Below, one piece after another: positions 27,248-35,486 of a stretch of 64,000 nucleotides of DNA. The notes below the pieces were generated by a model. The model was not told the DNA's origin and ran no database searches. It was given only the letters and a program-made list of their open reading frames with translations. The position numbers and the translations under genes are program-made. The DNA is taken from contig JAUQPU010000001.1 in NCBI GenBank assembly GCA_030550235.1, forward strand, positions 317,068 to 381,067, given 5' to 3'. This stretch comes from Thermoproteota archaeon. GTDB taxonomy: Archaea > Thermoproteota > Nitrososphaeria_A > Caldarchaeales > Calditenuaceae. How positions within the stretch are numbered: position 1 is the first letter of the stretch; every line of letters starts with the position of its first letter.

Positions 27248-28141
27248 TTGTTGAGGGAGGAGCTGAAGAAGTATGTCCTCGACGAATATAACGATTATAT
27301 CACGTATAAGTCTCTCGCCGAAATGGAAAACGACGAAGTGCGGCGAAGGATACTGTCTAACCTCTCTACAAAGGAATATGAGCACTACACGTTTTGGCTA
27401 CAGCTTTCAGGGTATAAGCCTAATCCTCCCTCTAGAATCAGAATAAGGCTGATAATGATGTTTAGGCGTCTACTTGGGCTTGTCTTCATAGCGAGGCTTC
27501 TAGAAAGGCATGAAAGATCAGTTATCAAGTGGTATCGCGAACTCTACACTATCCTACCGGCAAAAGAGAGGGAGACGCTCTTTCACATAATTAGGGAGGA
27601 AGAGGAGCATGAGAAGATGCTTATAGGAGAGATTGAGGAAACTATTGTGAAGTATCTAGGTTATATTGTTTTGGGCCTTGCTGATGCCATAATCGAGATA
27701 AGTGGTGTTCATGCAGGTTTCCTAGGAGCTACAAGTGTAACTCTATTAGCAGGGGTAGCTGGGCTTGTAGTTGGTTTCGCCGCATCCATATCAATGGCAG
27801 TAGCAGCGTATCTTCAAGCTAAGCAAGCTCCGACGATTGTCCCACTCAAGGCAGCAATACTAACAGGAATAACATACATCTTAACCGTAATCCTTCAGGC
27901 TCTACCATTTTTCCTGACAACAGACATACTTAACGCATTCGCAGTCTCCATAATTATCTCAATCACACTCTTAGCCGGATTTACATATTATGGAGCAGTT
28001 ATCAGGGACATAGACTCACGTAGGGAAATCGCCACAAATATAGCGTTAACATTAGGGACGGCTACAGCGACGTATGTCTTCGGAGATTTACTATCAAGTT
28101 GGTTGGGGATAAAATCGTTTTATGGAGGAATACATGGCTAA
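27248..28141 (+). CDS. ferritin-like domain fused to VIT1/CCC1 iron transporter
   Basis: 297 residues. An N-terminal ferritin/rubrerythrin-like helical domain (about 1-135) has the expected acidic and His ligands in EYEHYTFW and EEEEHEKML. The C-terminal part has about five membrane helices of the VIT1/CCC1 family, beginning VLGLADAIIEISGVHAGFLG. Proteins of this architecture (membrane-bound ferritin, MbfA-like) oxidise and move iron across a membrane. No ATG is in frame; TTG 27248 or 27251 is used. It is divergent from the ribosomal cluster, a seemingly chance neighbour. Confidence 0.85.
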   Translation: MLREELKKYVLDEYNDYITYKSLAEMENDEVRRRILSNLSTKEYEHYTFWLQLSGYKPNPPSRIRIRLIMMFRRLLGLVFIARLLERHERSVIKWYRELYTILPAKERETLFHIIREEEEHEKMLIGEIEETIVKYLGYIVLGLADAIIEISGVHAGFLGATSVTLLAGVAGLVVGFAASISMAVAAYLQAKQAPTIVPLKAAILTGITYILTVILQALPFFLTTDILNAFAVSIIISITLLAGFTYYGAVIRDIDSRREIATNIALTLGTATATYVFGDLLSSWLGIKSFYGGIHG

Positions 28142-28153
28142 AATAAATCACGC

Positions 28154-28996
28154 CTATTTGGTCCCGTAGGAGTCTATCTCTATTCGGCTTCTTTCTACCC
28201 CGCCTTTCTCCAGCTTTTGCATCATGCCATCCTGCCCCATCTGTCTATCACCTGCAATAAACCTCGCACCACCGCAAATCCCATACCAGGCTTCCTTCCA
28301 ATTCTCCACGCGCGAGGCGATATCGTTAAATTCAAGCCTCCTCGCAAATAGAAAATCTATCCTTTCTTTCAGTTCATCCTTCAAGTCATAGACCACTTCA
28401 TAGAGTTCAGGTTTTGAGATCTCATGTTCCCTTGTAAAATTGAGGAGGAGTCTTAGTTTGGGATACCCCTCAAGCAGTTTGGGCAGTAGTCGGCGGTAAA
28501 TTAAGTCTAGGCGCGTCCGGTTAACATAGAATAGCCAGATATCGACGTCTAGCCCCGTGTCTATGGCGTATTCTATAAAGCAGCGGAAGGGGACTATCCC
28601 ACTCGAGGCGGCTAGGAACACCAGCGTATCGAGCTTCTTCTCCTCAATCATTTTTAGGGGTTTGCTGAGAAAACGTCCATAAGGCCCTTCGACGACATAT
28701 TGGTCTCCCACCTTAGCTTGGGCCAAAAAATAGGGTGCGAACTGCCCATGCTCGCTTTTAATCGTCAGCTCCATGTATTCTCTCCTTGTGGGTGATGAGG
28801 CTATAGAATAGAGCCTGAAGTCGTTTTTCTTTAAGGGTGTGTCAAAGTAGAGCTTTACATCTTGTCCTGGCTTGTAGGGGAAAATCTCTTGGTTTAAGGC
28901 GCTCACGAACCTATACGTCTTGCATTCATCAGTCTCTTCTCTTATATCTACAACCGACATAACTAGCCGGGTAGTCTTTAGTGAGACCTCCGACAA
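28154..28996 (-). CDS. FAD/NAD(P)-binding ferredoxin reductase-like oxidoreductase
   Basis: 280 residues with the FNR fold. RLYSIASSP is the flavin-binding RxYS motif, GPYGRF follows, and LAASSGIVPFR is the NAD(P)-site variant of GTGIAPFR. GICGGARFIAGDRQMG near the C terminus matches the end of the nucleotide domain. There is no fused ferredoxin domain. It would shuttle electrons between NAD(P)H and a ferredoxin or similar carrier. TTG 28996 is the likely start, with a TAATATAAG box about 25 bases upstream, suggesting a leaderless mRNA. It diverges from sdhC. Confidence 0.82.
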   Translation of the reverse strand: MSEVSLKTTRLVMSVVDIREETDECKTYRFVSALNQEIFPYKPGQDVKLYFDTPLKKNDFRLYSIASSPTRREYMELTIKSEHGQFAPYFLAQAKVGDQYVVEGPYGRFLSKPLKMIEEKKLDTLVFLAASSGIVPFRCFIEYAIDTGLDVDIWLFYVNRTRLDLIYRRLLPKLLEGYPKLRLLLNFTREHEISKPELYEVVYDLKDELKERIDFLFARRLEFNDIASRVENWKEAWYGICGGARFIAGDRQMGQDGMMQKLEKGGVERSRIEIDSYGTK

Positions 28997-29050
28997 TCCA
29001 AAGAAAACAGGCCACGCTCTTATATTACCTATTCACTAAGTTTAGCCGGG

Positions 29051-29060
29051 AAATATTTTT
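29051..29060 (+). promoter_or_regulatory. TATA-like box for sdhCDB
   Basis: AAATATTTTT lies about 29 bases upstream of the sdhC ATG at 29084, a spacing typical of archaeal promoters with a very short leader. Inferred from motif and position. Confidence 0.4.
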
Positions 29061-29083
29061 GAATAGCCGGTAAAATTACCCAT

Positions 29084-29575
29084 ATGTTGTCCCGGAGTGA
29101 ATATAGGTCGACTGTTCTTCAATCACTTAAGACGATGCTGATTGCTGGAAAGTACGGTTTAGAGAGGTGGAGCTATGTTTTACAGAGAATAAGCGGTGTG
29201 GTTGTAGCTCTATACTTTATAGCGCACGTGCTAGAGACCGGTAACTTCATCGGCGGAATTACCGTTTGGTCTGTTCCCGATTATTCTTTTGCTGAGAAGG
29301 CTTATGAGGAGACTGTTAAACTATTGAAAAACCCTCTTTTTGACGTTGGGCTCGCTGTCGTAGGGTTTTTAGTGACTTTCCATACGATAAATGGCATCCG
29401 GCTAATACTGGCTCACTTCGGGTTTTTCCTTGGGAAGCCTCGGAGGCCTGAACCCTTTGAGCCGCCCGTATCCTTCAGCACAAGACAACGGGCACTTTTC
29501 TGGCTCAGCATATCTTTGGCCGTTTTCGCCCTCCTATATGCTCTAGATTCTTTAATGAGGGTGTTTAGGACATGA
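29084..29575 (+). CDS. sdhC: succinate dehydrogenase membrane anchor subunit SdhC
   Basis: 163 residues, three membrane helices. The heme/quinone-site pattern of the cytochrome b556 family is visible in WSYVLQRISGVVVALYFIAH and FHTINGIRLILAHFG. It anchors the catalytic subunits and hands electrons to quinone. It overlaps sdhD by 4 bases. Confidence 0.85.
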   Translation: MLSRSEYRSTVLQSLKTMLIAGKYGLERWSYVLQRISGVVVALYFIAHVLETGNFIGGITVWSVPDYSFAEKAYEETVKLLKNPLFDVGLAVVGFLVTFHTINGIRLILAHFGFFLGKPRRPEPFEPPVSFSTRQRALFWLSISLAVFALLYALDSLMRVFRT

Positions 29576-29940
29576 GGGAGCGCAATCTGATGCTTCTACA
29601 CTACATCACGGGATTGGGAATCCTCCTATTCGGCGCAATACATGTCTGGACGCTATTCTTTACATATCCCCTACAAGAAACTATCTGGGAGACGACTCTC
29701 CGATTCGATTCACTCCCCTACGCCGTTCTGCCGGTTTATCGGAATATTTTATTCGCTGCATCCCTCTTCGGCCTTTTACTATGCACGACAATCCATGCAA
29801 TGAACGGCATAAGAGCAGTCATAGCCGAGCTCATTGGAGCGCGAATAAGGTGGGTGGAAGCCGTGCTGGTTGCAGTAGGTGTCTTTCTGGTGGTTTATGG
29901 TACGAGGACGATCTTAATAGCAAATAATTTGTTGGTGTGA
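29572..29940 (+). CDS. sdhD: succinate dehydrogenase membrane anchor subunit SdhD
   Basis: 122 residues, three helices. LHYITGLGILLFGAIHVW holds a candidate heme-ligand His, and TTIHAMNGIRAVIAE repeats the pattern of SdhC. ATG start lies inside the sdhC stop region (4-base overlap), and sdhB follows 4 bases after its stop. Confidence 0.82.
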   Translation: MRERNLMLLHYITGLGILLFGAIHVWTLFFTYPLQETIWETTLRFDSLPYAVLPVYRNILFAASLFGLLLCTTIHAMNGIRAVIAELIGARIRWVEAVLVAVGVFLVVYGTRTILIANNLLV

Positions 29941-29944
29941 AGAG

Positions 29945-30658
29945 ATGGCCGCTAGCGTTAAGTTTAGGGTTTACAGGTATCGCCCTGAAGATGGAGGGAA
30001 GGGGTTTTACAGAGAGTATGAGGTCCCGGTTAAGAAGGGGATGACGATTCTTGACGGGCTTCTCTATATCAAGGAGAGTCTAGACCCGACACTCTCGATA
30101 AGATACTCTTGTAGGATGGCGATCTGCGGCTCATGTGGCATGAGGGTAAATGGTATTGAAACCCTTGCGTGCCACACGCAGATCTCAGAGCTGAGACGCC
30201 GTGTCATAACAGTTGAGCCAATGAAGAATTTCCCTGTGATTAAGGACCTGGTGACTGATATGGCAGTCCTATTCAAAAAGCAGAGGGCTTTATTGACTTG
30301 GCTTATTCGCCGCGACTTGGTCGAGCAGGAGAACCCCACGCATCAATATATTCAAAGCGATGAGGAGCTAGAGAGATACCTACAGTTCACCTACTGTATT
30401 CAATGCGGGCTTTGCTACTCTGCCTGCCCGGTTGTCTCGACATTCCCCGATTTCTATGGGCCACAGCCTTTGATGAAGATGTATAGATATTTTGCTGATA
30501 GTAGAGATGAGGGAGGGAAGGAGAGAATTGATCTCGTTGATAAATTTGAGGGTGTTTGGAGATGCCACTTCGCAGGGTCCTGCAGCATGGTTTGCCCGAA
30601 GGGAGTTGACCCCGCCCTAGCCATACAGCTCCTAAGACGGGCCTCTCTTAGGGGATAG
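29945..30658 (+). CDS. sdhB: succinate dehydrogenase iron-sulfur subunit SdhB
   Basis: 237 residues with three Fe-S sites. 2Fe-2S: Cys56, Cys61, Cys64 and Cys76. 4Fe-4S: Cys151, Cys154, Cys157 plus Cys217. 3Fe-4S: Cys161, Cys207 and Cys213. The spacing is that of SdhB/FrdB. It links the flavoprotein SdhA to the quinone site. sdhA itself is not encoded here: the gene after sdhB is moaC, and the gene before sdhC is a flavoprotein of a different family. Confidence 0.93.
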   Translation: MAASVKFRVYRYRPEDGGKGFYREYEVPVKKGMTILDGLLYIKESLDPTLSIRYSCRMAICGSCGMRVNGIETLACHTQISELRRRVITVEPMKNFPVIKDLVTDMAVLFKKQRALLTWLIRRDLVEQENPTHQYIQSDEELERYLQFTYCIQCGLCYSACPVVSTFPDFYGPQPLMKMYRYFADSRDEGGKERIDLVDKFEGVWRCHFAGSCSMVCPKGVDPALAIQLLRRASLRG

Positions 30659-30703
30659 ATTGTAGAAAGCCTTTAAACGGGGCGCTGGCAATAGTCTCAT
30701 GTC

Positions 30704-31150
30704 TTGAGACAGGTTTACGTAGGTGACAAACCTTACATGTACCGTGAGGCTATCGCCGAGGGGTACATTAGGCTGAAGAGGGAGACGGTTGAGAAGATAC
30801 TCTTAGGACAGGTTGAGAAAGCTGACCCACTTGCGTTGGCTGAGTTGGGCGGTGTTATCGGCGCGAAGAGCACGCCACAGCTGCTCCCACTTTGCCACAA
30901 CATCAGGATTGAGTCGGTTGAAATGGATGTTTGGGTTGAGAGGGAATCCCAGAGAATAGGGGTGAGGGCGAGGGTGAAGGCACATGAGAAAACTGGCGTA
31001 GAAATGGAGGCGCTAACCGCAGTTGCCACTGCCCTCCTCAACATCTGGGACGCGGTTAAACAATATGAGAAGGATGAGAATGGGCAATACCCAGAGACGT
31101 TTATCGATGAGATAAGGGTCGTTGCTAAGGTGAAAGAAGGGGAGAGGTAG
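30704..31150 (+). CDS. moaC: cyclic pyranopterin monophosphate synthase (MoaC)
   Basis: 148 residues. Converts 3',8-cH2GTP to cyclic pyranopterin monophosphate in molybdenum/tungsten cofactor synthesis. Family motifs: GGVIGAKSTPQLLPLCHNI and KTGVEMEALTAV. The C-terminal region KQYEKDENGQYPETF is slightly longer than in E. coli MoaC. No ATG is in frame; TTG 30704 gives RQVYVGDKP, which aligns with the usual MVDVS start. The next gene begins 4 bases after its stop. Confidence 0.93.
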   Translation: MRQVYVGDKPYMYREAIAEGYIRLKRETVEKILLGQVEKADPLALAELGGVIGAKSTPQLLPLCHNIRIESVEMDVWVERESQRIGVRARVKAHEKTGVEMEALTAVATALLNIWDAVKQYEKDENGQYPETFIDEIRVVAKVKEGER

Positions 31151-31153
31151 CGG

Positions 31154-31936
31154 ATGAGAATAATGGTGCTAGGGGCAGGCTCCATAGTACCCACCGCTTC
31201 AAGATTCAGCTCAGGATTCTATGTTGAGGCAGGCGAGAGAAGGATGCTGGTTGACTGCGGCCCAGGTGTCCTAGAGAAGATGAGGAGACTCGCCATATCA
31301 CCTTTCAAGATAGACACTCTTCTCCTCACGCACTTCCACATAGACCATGTATCCGATCTCTTTCCACTTCTGAAAATGCGGGCTTTCACCCCCGAGGGTC
31401 TCCCCAGCAGGGCTCCTGAAAGGCTAAGAATACTCGGATCACAGGGGCTTAAGAGGTTCCTAGCCACGCTCATCGACAACAACGAGTTTTTCTCATATGT
31501 CAAGACACTGATGAGGTACGAGACGTATTGCAGTGTTGAGGAAGTTGAGCCTTGGAGAGTTTATGACTTGGGTGGGGCTCGACTAGTCTCAGCCCCGGTT
31601 GCGCATGATGGTGGGGTTGCATATAGGCTGGATTATGAGGGGGTCTCTATTGCTTTCTCTGGCGATACAGCCTTTAGCGAGAACATCATCAGACTTGCTG
31701 AAGGAGTGGACTTGCTGGTCCACGAGTGCTCGTTTCCAAGCGAGAGATTGGTTGGGAAGCATGTCTCGGAGGTGGAGCTGGCCAAGATAGTCAGCTTAGT
31801 GAGGCCTAAGATTGTGTTGGTGTCGCACCTATATCCTGTCTGGGAGCCTGAAGAGTTTAGGATAGTGGAGGCAATAGAGAAGAGTCACCAATGTAGGGTT
31901 ATTGTTGCTAGGGACTGCCTAGAACTTACGGTTTAG
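31154..31936 (+). CDS. metallo-beta-lactamase fold hydrolase, RNase Z-like
   Basis: 260 residues. Zinc-binding motif [11 protein letters not shown] (HxHxDH), further ligands in [15 protein letters not shown] and VSHLYP. The arrangement resembles RNase Z and related hydrolases, though the specific target is unclear. It follows moaC by 4 bases and overlaps the end of the convergent dcd gene by 11 bases. Confidence 0.82.
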   Translation: MRIMVLGAGSIVPTASRFSSGFYVEAGERRMLVDCGPGVLEKMRRLAISPFKIDTLLLTHFHIDHVSDLFPLLKMRAFTPEGLPSRAPERLRILGSQGLKRFLATLIDNNEFFSYVKTLMRYETYCSVEEVEPWRVYDLGGARLVSAPVAHDGGVAYRLDYEGVSIAFSGDTAFSENIIRLAEGVDLLVHECSFPSERLVGKHVSEVELAKIVSLVRPKIVLVSHLYPVWEPEEFRIVEAIEKSHQCRVIVARDCLELTV

Positions 31937-32465
31937 ACTGGGTTGTGCTGTTGAATTGAGGGAGCCTAACACCCTTCTGCCCCTGATACCGGCCCCTGTA
32001 TGGCTTTTCGACCTCTGAAGTTAGCTTAGCGAATACTAGATGGATAAACCTCTCTCCTGCCCGAAGCCTAACAGGAAACTCGCTTCCAATCATCTCTATG
32101 GTCAGCTGCCCCTCAAAGTTTGCGTCAACAATCGTCGGGGGTAGCGTCAAGCCTAGTCTGGCATAGCTGCTCCGAAGGTTTACAAAGCCCATAATGTCCT
32201 TTGGCAGGCTCAGATACTCTATTGTGTGGAGAAGAACATGCTCGTGAGGATTCACTAGGAATGTATCCCCCTTTTCTATTATGTAGAAGTCGTCAAGCGA
32301 GTCCGCCCTGGGGTCTAAGACCCTCTGAGTCTTCTTCAACCGCCCAATCTCATAGCCTATCCGCAAGTCCAGCCCATTCTCCCTCACAATATCCTCGCTA
32401 AGCGGCTCTACCTTCAACCTACCACTACGGATATAGTTCCAGAGATCAAAGTCTGACAGAATCAT
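31926..32465 (-). CDS. dcd: dCTP deaminase
   Basis: 179 residues. Deaminates dCTP to dUTP (or dUMP in bifunctional forms) for thymidylate synthesis. Matches the trimeric dUTPase fold: [12 protein letters not shown] (substrate loop), [13 protein letters not shown] (with the catalytic Glu) and the C-terminal [14 protein letters not shown]. The deaminase-only and bifunctional types cannot be separated by eye. Confidence 0.93.
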   Translation of the reverse strand: MILSDFDLWNYIRSGRLKVEPLSEDIVRENGLDLRIGYEIGRLKKTQRVLDPRADSLDDFYIIEKGDTFLVNPHEHVLLHTIEYLSLPKDIMGFVNLRSSYARLGLTLPPTIVDANFEGQLTIEMIGSEFPVRLRAGERFIHLVFAKLTSEVEKPYRGRYQGQKGVRLPQFNSTTQSKP

Positions 32466-32532
32466 TACACTTCATATCTCTTCTCGTAGAATTAAACTTA
32501 ACCCTTCACCCAGAAAGCCACCAACCCCTCTT

Positions 32533-32949
32533 TTAGGGATTTTCTCCTTGCTGCGAGGCTGACGACCGGTCTGCATAGTATCTTGAAATATTTTTGGGCT
32601 TCAAGATTTCACACAGGTAATCGAAAGCCTTTATGGGGTCACTTTTATCACCACAAGTGAAGATATCTAATGTAGCGTATCTGTAGCTGGGCCAGGTGTG
32701 TAGTGCTAGGTGGCTCTCGACGACAAGTGCAATAACTGAGACGCCACCCTTTTCACCTCCGAACTTCCAGCCTTTCAGCTCAACTAGAGTCATATTCGCT
32801 ACCTTTGACGCCTCCTGCACAACTTTCTTCAACAACCTCAGATTAGACAACACAGCAGGCTCACAATCGTATAGATTTCCGTAGACATGCTTCCCGACTA
32901 CTCCTGTACCGGACTCCTGCTCAACTAGCATTTCTCTAGAAATCGCCAA
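32533..32949 (-). CDS. speD: S-adenosylmethionine decarboxylase family proenzyme (SpeD or arginine decarboxylase)
   Basis: 138 residues. Pyruvoyl enzyme that cleaves itself at the Glu-Ser bond of VVESHLALHTWP, leaving a pyruvoyl group; DIFTCGDKSDP is the next conserved block. In Crenarchaea a close relative has become arginine decarboxylase, so the true substrate (AdoMet or arginine) needs phylogenetic or experimental data. Either would feed polyamine synthesis, and two deoxyhypusine synthase-family genes, which use polyamines, lie in the same window. Confidence 0.9.
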   Translation of the reverse strand: MAISREMLVEQESGTGVVGKHVYGNLYDCEPAVLSNLRLLKKVVQEASKVANMTLVELKGWKFGGEKGGVSVIALVVESHLALHTWPSYRYATLDIFTCGDKSDPIKAFDYLCEILKPKNISRYYADRSSASQQGENP

Positions 32950-33139
32950 AAAAGAGATTGATAAAGTTGTTGAAAGCTCGGCTTGTGAGGAAAAGAGCAG
33001 CCCTCTAGCGCGAGCGAGAGAAGCCGATTTCTTTCAAAAAAAGACGTTAAACGACTTAAAAATACGGTTTTTTCAACAGCCCAGAAGAGCCATAGAGTCA
33101 GACCAAGAATTGGCCATAACAACAATAGAAATTTAGTAA

Positions 33140-33162
33140 AAGGTATACCTTACAAGGTAAAC
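33140..33162. repeat. AAGGTAWAC operator-like repeats, distal pair
   Basis: A perfect palindrome, AAGGTATACCTT (33140-33151), is followed two bases later by AAGGTAAAC (33154-33162). The same unit occurs once more at 33422, close to the promoter of the next gene. Repeated half-sites of this kind usually mark a binding site for a dimeric regulator. Seen directly in sequence; the regulator is unknown. Confidence 0.55.
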
Positions 33163-33408
33163 TATAAACTTGCTTGATGATAGAGGAAGAGCTCGCTATT
33201 CAGGAGAATTCAATTAAATCTGAATTGCTTAAAAGAGTACGCCGCTTAAATAGGTTCGGCTCCTAAACATCACAATTAAAATTGAATTGTCATGCATCCG
33301 AATGATTAATCCAGCGTATTTTGTGGATCTAACCTGGGAGACTGGTTTAGCTGATTCGAATCGGTTGAAAATATGTACGTGGAATCTTTTTTCATTATTT
33401 TCTGTGTT

Positions 33409-33435
33409 GGGTTTACTTTTTAAGGTAAACCTTTT
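33409..33435. promoter_or_regulatory. inverted repeat and operator-like site upstream of the small basic protein gene
   Basis: GGTTTAC (33410-33416) and GTAAACC (33425-33431) are exact inverted repeats around an 8-base A/T spacer, and the right arm is part of AAGGTAAACCTT. A TTTATA box (33443-33448) lies between this site and the ATG at 33470. Binding here would overlap or abut the promoter, fitting autoregulation or repression. Confidence 0.5.
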
Positions 33436-33469
33436 AACCCACTTTATACTGGCTTATTGGTGAGTGTTT

Positions 33470-33739
33470 ATGGTGAAGAAGGAACGTGTTGCTCAGAGGA
33501 GGCGTGTTGTAGTTGATAAGAAGTCCCTTATCCTGGCGAGGCAGGCGGCTAAGCGTCAGCCGAGGATTACTTTCTATTCACCTCTTAGCTCTCTGGTGCT
33601 TAACTATCTAAAGAATGTGACGCCTCGGTTTAGCATTAGCGACGAGGTGGCTAGGATTGTCGAGTCAGAGCTTGCTAGGCGTTATCCTGAGCTTGCAGCT
33701 ACGGGTAAGAAGATTTTGCGCCTCTCCAGGGGGAGTTAA
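33470..33739 (+). CDS. small basic protein, possible DNA-binding regulator
   Basis: 89 residues from ATG 33470, chosen because GGTGAG precedes it by 5 bases (a GTG at 33464 is also in frame). I do not recognise the family with certainty. The N-terminal 30 residues are very basic (KKERVAQRRRVVVDKK), then RITFYSPLSSLVLNYLKN, then a predicted helix pair FSISDEVARIVESELARRYP. A ribbon-helix-helix or similar small regulator fits the size and charge. The palindromic sites upstream could be its own operators, but that is inference. Confidence 0.6.
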   Translation: MVKKERVAQRRRVVVDKKSLILARQAAKRQPRITFYSPLSSLVLNYLKNVTPRFSISDEVARIVESELARRYPELAATGKKILRLSRGS

Positions 33740-33782
33740 GAGTATAATAACGGCTTATCCGAGTGAGGGGACAGGGATAGAT

Positions 33783-34613
33783 TTGCTTAGGGACGTCTTA
33801 GAAGAAGCGTTGAGGGCTGCGAGGGATGTTTTGACAGATGTTGTTGAGCGAGGGGTCGTGGGAGAGCCAATGGGTCGAGGATTCTACGGCGATCTATCCT
33901 ATAGAGGGGACTTGGCCTGTGAGGAGGCGATTATCGAGGTTCTGAGAAGGCGACTCGGCAGTGTAGCCGTAGTCTCAGAGGAGCTGGGTGTTTCGTATGA
34001 GGGGTCAGATACACCGGAGTACTGGGCCTTGATTGACCCAGTAGATGGAAGCGCAAACATGGCGCGAGGGATAAGGTTTTACTCTTCAGGTGTTGCGATA
34101 GCGCGAGGTCCTCGTGTTAGGGATGTCGTCTGTACAGGCGTGATTGACCATGGTACGGGTGAGTTATTCATAAGGGAAGGCGAGTACAGCTCCCACAGGA
34201 ATTTCCACAGCCCTGACAGGTTTCCTCAAGACATTAAGGGTCGGCCAACAGCATTCTTCCATCACGTTTCCTTTAAGAGAGATGACCATATCCGGGAGAC
34301 CTCTGTTAAGATAGCTGAGAGGCTGCGTTTCTTCAGAGTTATGGGCTCCGCGCTTCTCGAGATTTGTAATGCATCAGTTGGGCGTGTTGACGCCTATCTA
34401 TGCTTAACCCCAGAGTTGAGGACGATGGATATTGTGCCTGCACTCTATTTTGCCCTCGGGATGGGGTGTAGGTGCGCCTCTTATCCCACACCGTTGCTCG
34501 AGGAGAGGTTGGACAGCAAGTCTCGTTTCAGCATAATAGTAAGCCGTAATCAAAGCATGTTCGATGAGATTCTATCGATGGTTGGGGCTAGTTGGGGGGT
34601 AATTAATTGGTAG
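33783..34613 (+). CDS. inositol monophosphatase / fructose-1,6-bisphosphatase family protein
   Basis: About 276 residues. Metal and substrate motifs: VVSEELG, LIDPVDGSANMARG (the DPxDGTxN signature) and TMDIVPALYFALGMG at the C-terminal metal Asp. In archaea such enzymes often act on both inositol phosphate and fructose bisphosphate, so the substrate is open. The open frame reaches back into the upstream gene, but a start at TTG 33783 gives a family-like N terminus (DLLRDVLEEALRAARDV). Confidence 0.8.
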   Translation: MLRDVLEEALRAARDVLTDVVERGVVGEPMGRGFYGDLSYRGDLACEEAIIEVLRRRLGSVAVVSEELGVSYEGSDTPEYWALIDPVDGSANMARGIRFYSSGVAIARGPRVRDVVCTGVIDHGTGELFIREGEYSSHRNFHSPDRFPQDIKGRPTAFFHHVSFKRDDHIRETSVKIAERLRFFRVMGSALLEICNASVGRVDAYLCLTPELRTMDIVPALYFALGMGCRCASYPTPLLEERLDSKSRFSIIVSRNQSMFDEILSMVGASWGVINW

Positions 34614-34703
34614 CCCCTTCATGCTCACGTAAGGGTCTAATCTTAGGCTCAGGGCCAGAGGTGCAACATCCTTAATAATATTCCTGCATAGGAGTTTAGA
34701 AGA

Positions 34704-35486
34704 TTGAGTGAAGGGTCCCAAAGCAGGTTAGATGAGAGAGCATGGGCTGCAATAAAAAGGCTAGGCCTCTCCGAATATGAGATCAAAGCATACATAGCCC
34801 TCCTTTCTAAGAGGGGAGGAACTGCAAGCGAGATTAGCGCAGCAGCCCAGATCCCTGTTTCAAAGATCTACGAGACTTTGAAAACTCTAGAGAGGAAGGG
34901 GCTTGTGAAGGTGGAGAGGGGGCGGCCGATGAGGTACATGCCGGAGCACCCCCAAGTTGCTTCAGATGCGATTAAAGCGTCGATAGAAAATACTCTCAAG
35001 TCAGACCTTGAGATCTTCGTCTCTTCTCTAACCCAGATTTATGAGGGCGCTGGGCCAGAGCGTCCAGACCTATGGATAATAAGGGGAGAGGCCTCGCTAT
35101 GGAGGAGCGTTAAAGATGTGATGGGCAGGGCGAACAAACAGCTCTCCGTCGCCCTACCTATAATCCCGACGGAGCTTCAGCGGCTCCTAATCTCTACGGC
35201 CTCGCTGATTAGGGAGAGGAGGGGGATTGTGAGGATACTTTTGGGGCCACAGGCAATTGGTAAGGATGTTAAGGCTTTATCCTCTATAGCTGAGGTTCGT
35301 GTGAGGGAAATTTCATTCGGTGGAGGCGTTATTAACGATGTGTCTGAGGCGGTTTTACTGCTTCTAGCTAGCGGCGAGAATAGGCCACAGGTCGCGATTT
35401 ATTCTGCCCACCTCTCGCTTACGGCAATAGCTCAGCTCTACTTCGACATGCTCTGGGAGCACTCTGAAGAGCTCAGTAGCCGCTGA
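34704..35486 (+). CDS. TrmB family transcriptional regulator
   Basis: 260 residues. The N-terminal winged helix is typical: LGLSEYEIKAYIALLSKRGG, then EISAAAQIPVSKIYETLKTL and RPMRYMPEHP. The C-terminal part is the effector-type TrmB domain (WIIRGEASLWRSVKDVM, LRIVRIL-like strand). TrmB proteins sense sugars in Thermococcales and regulate transport or metabolism genes, but no transporter is near. The start is TTG 34704, with GGAG upstream. It overlaps the convergent DUF72 gene by 14 bases. Confidence 0.83.
   Translation: MSEGSQSRLDERAWAAIKRLGLSEYEIKAYIALLSKRGGTASEISAAAQIPVSKIYETLKTLERKGLVKVERGRPMRYMPEHPQVASDAIKASIENTLKSDLEIFVSSLTQIYEGAGPERPDLWIIRGEASLWRSVKDVMGRANKQLSVALPIIPTELQRLLISTASLIRERRGIVRILLGPQAIGKDVKALSSIAEVRVREISFGGGVINDVSEAVLLLLASGENRPQVAIYSAHLSLTAIAQLYFDMLWEHSEELSSR

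Larger units (their letters stand above)
32950..33469. other. long AT-rich intergenic region with palindromic repeats
   Basis: About 520 bases without a convincing gene. It is A/T-rich relative to its surroundings. It holds a perfect 12-base palindrome AAGGTATACCTT at 33140, two further AAGGTAAAC copies at 33154 and 33422, short inverted repeats of the CAATT/AATTG type at about 33209-33225 and 33271-33287, and a 7-base stem (GGTTTAC with GTAAACC) just before the next gene. No tRNA, rRNA or snoRNA-like fold was convincing. Confidence 0.6.

Noticed and set aside
33171-33222. Possible C/D-box sRNA: TTGATGATAG followed by CTGA
   Set aside because: Only a C-like and one D-like box are seen; no D'/C' pair at the right spacing, and the CTGA sits inside the AATTG repeat.
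33657-33782. Upstream extension of the inositol-phosphatase-like gene into the preceding gene
   Set aside because: The first 42 codons of the longest frame overlap the small basic protein gene and do not resemble the family; a start near 33783 fits better.
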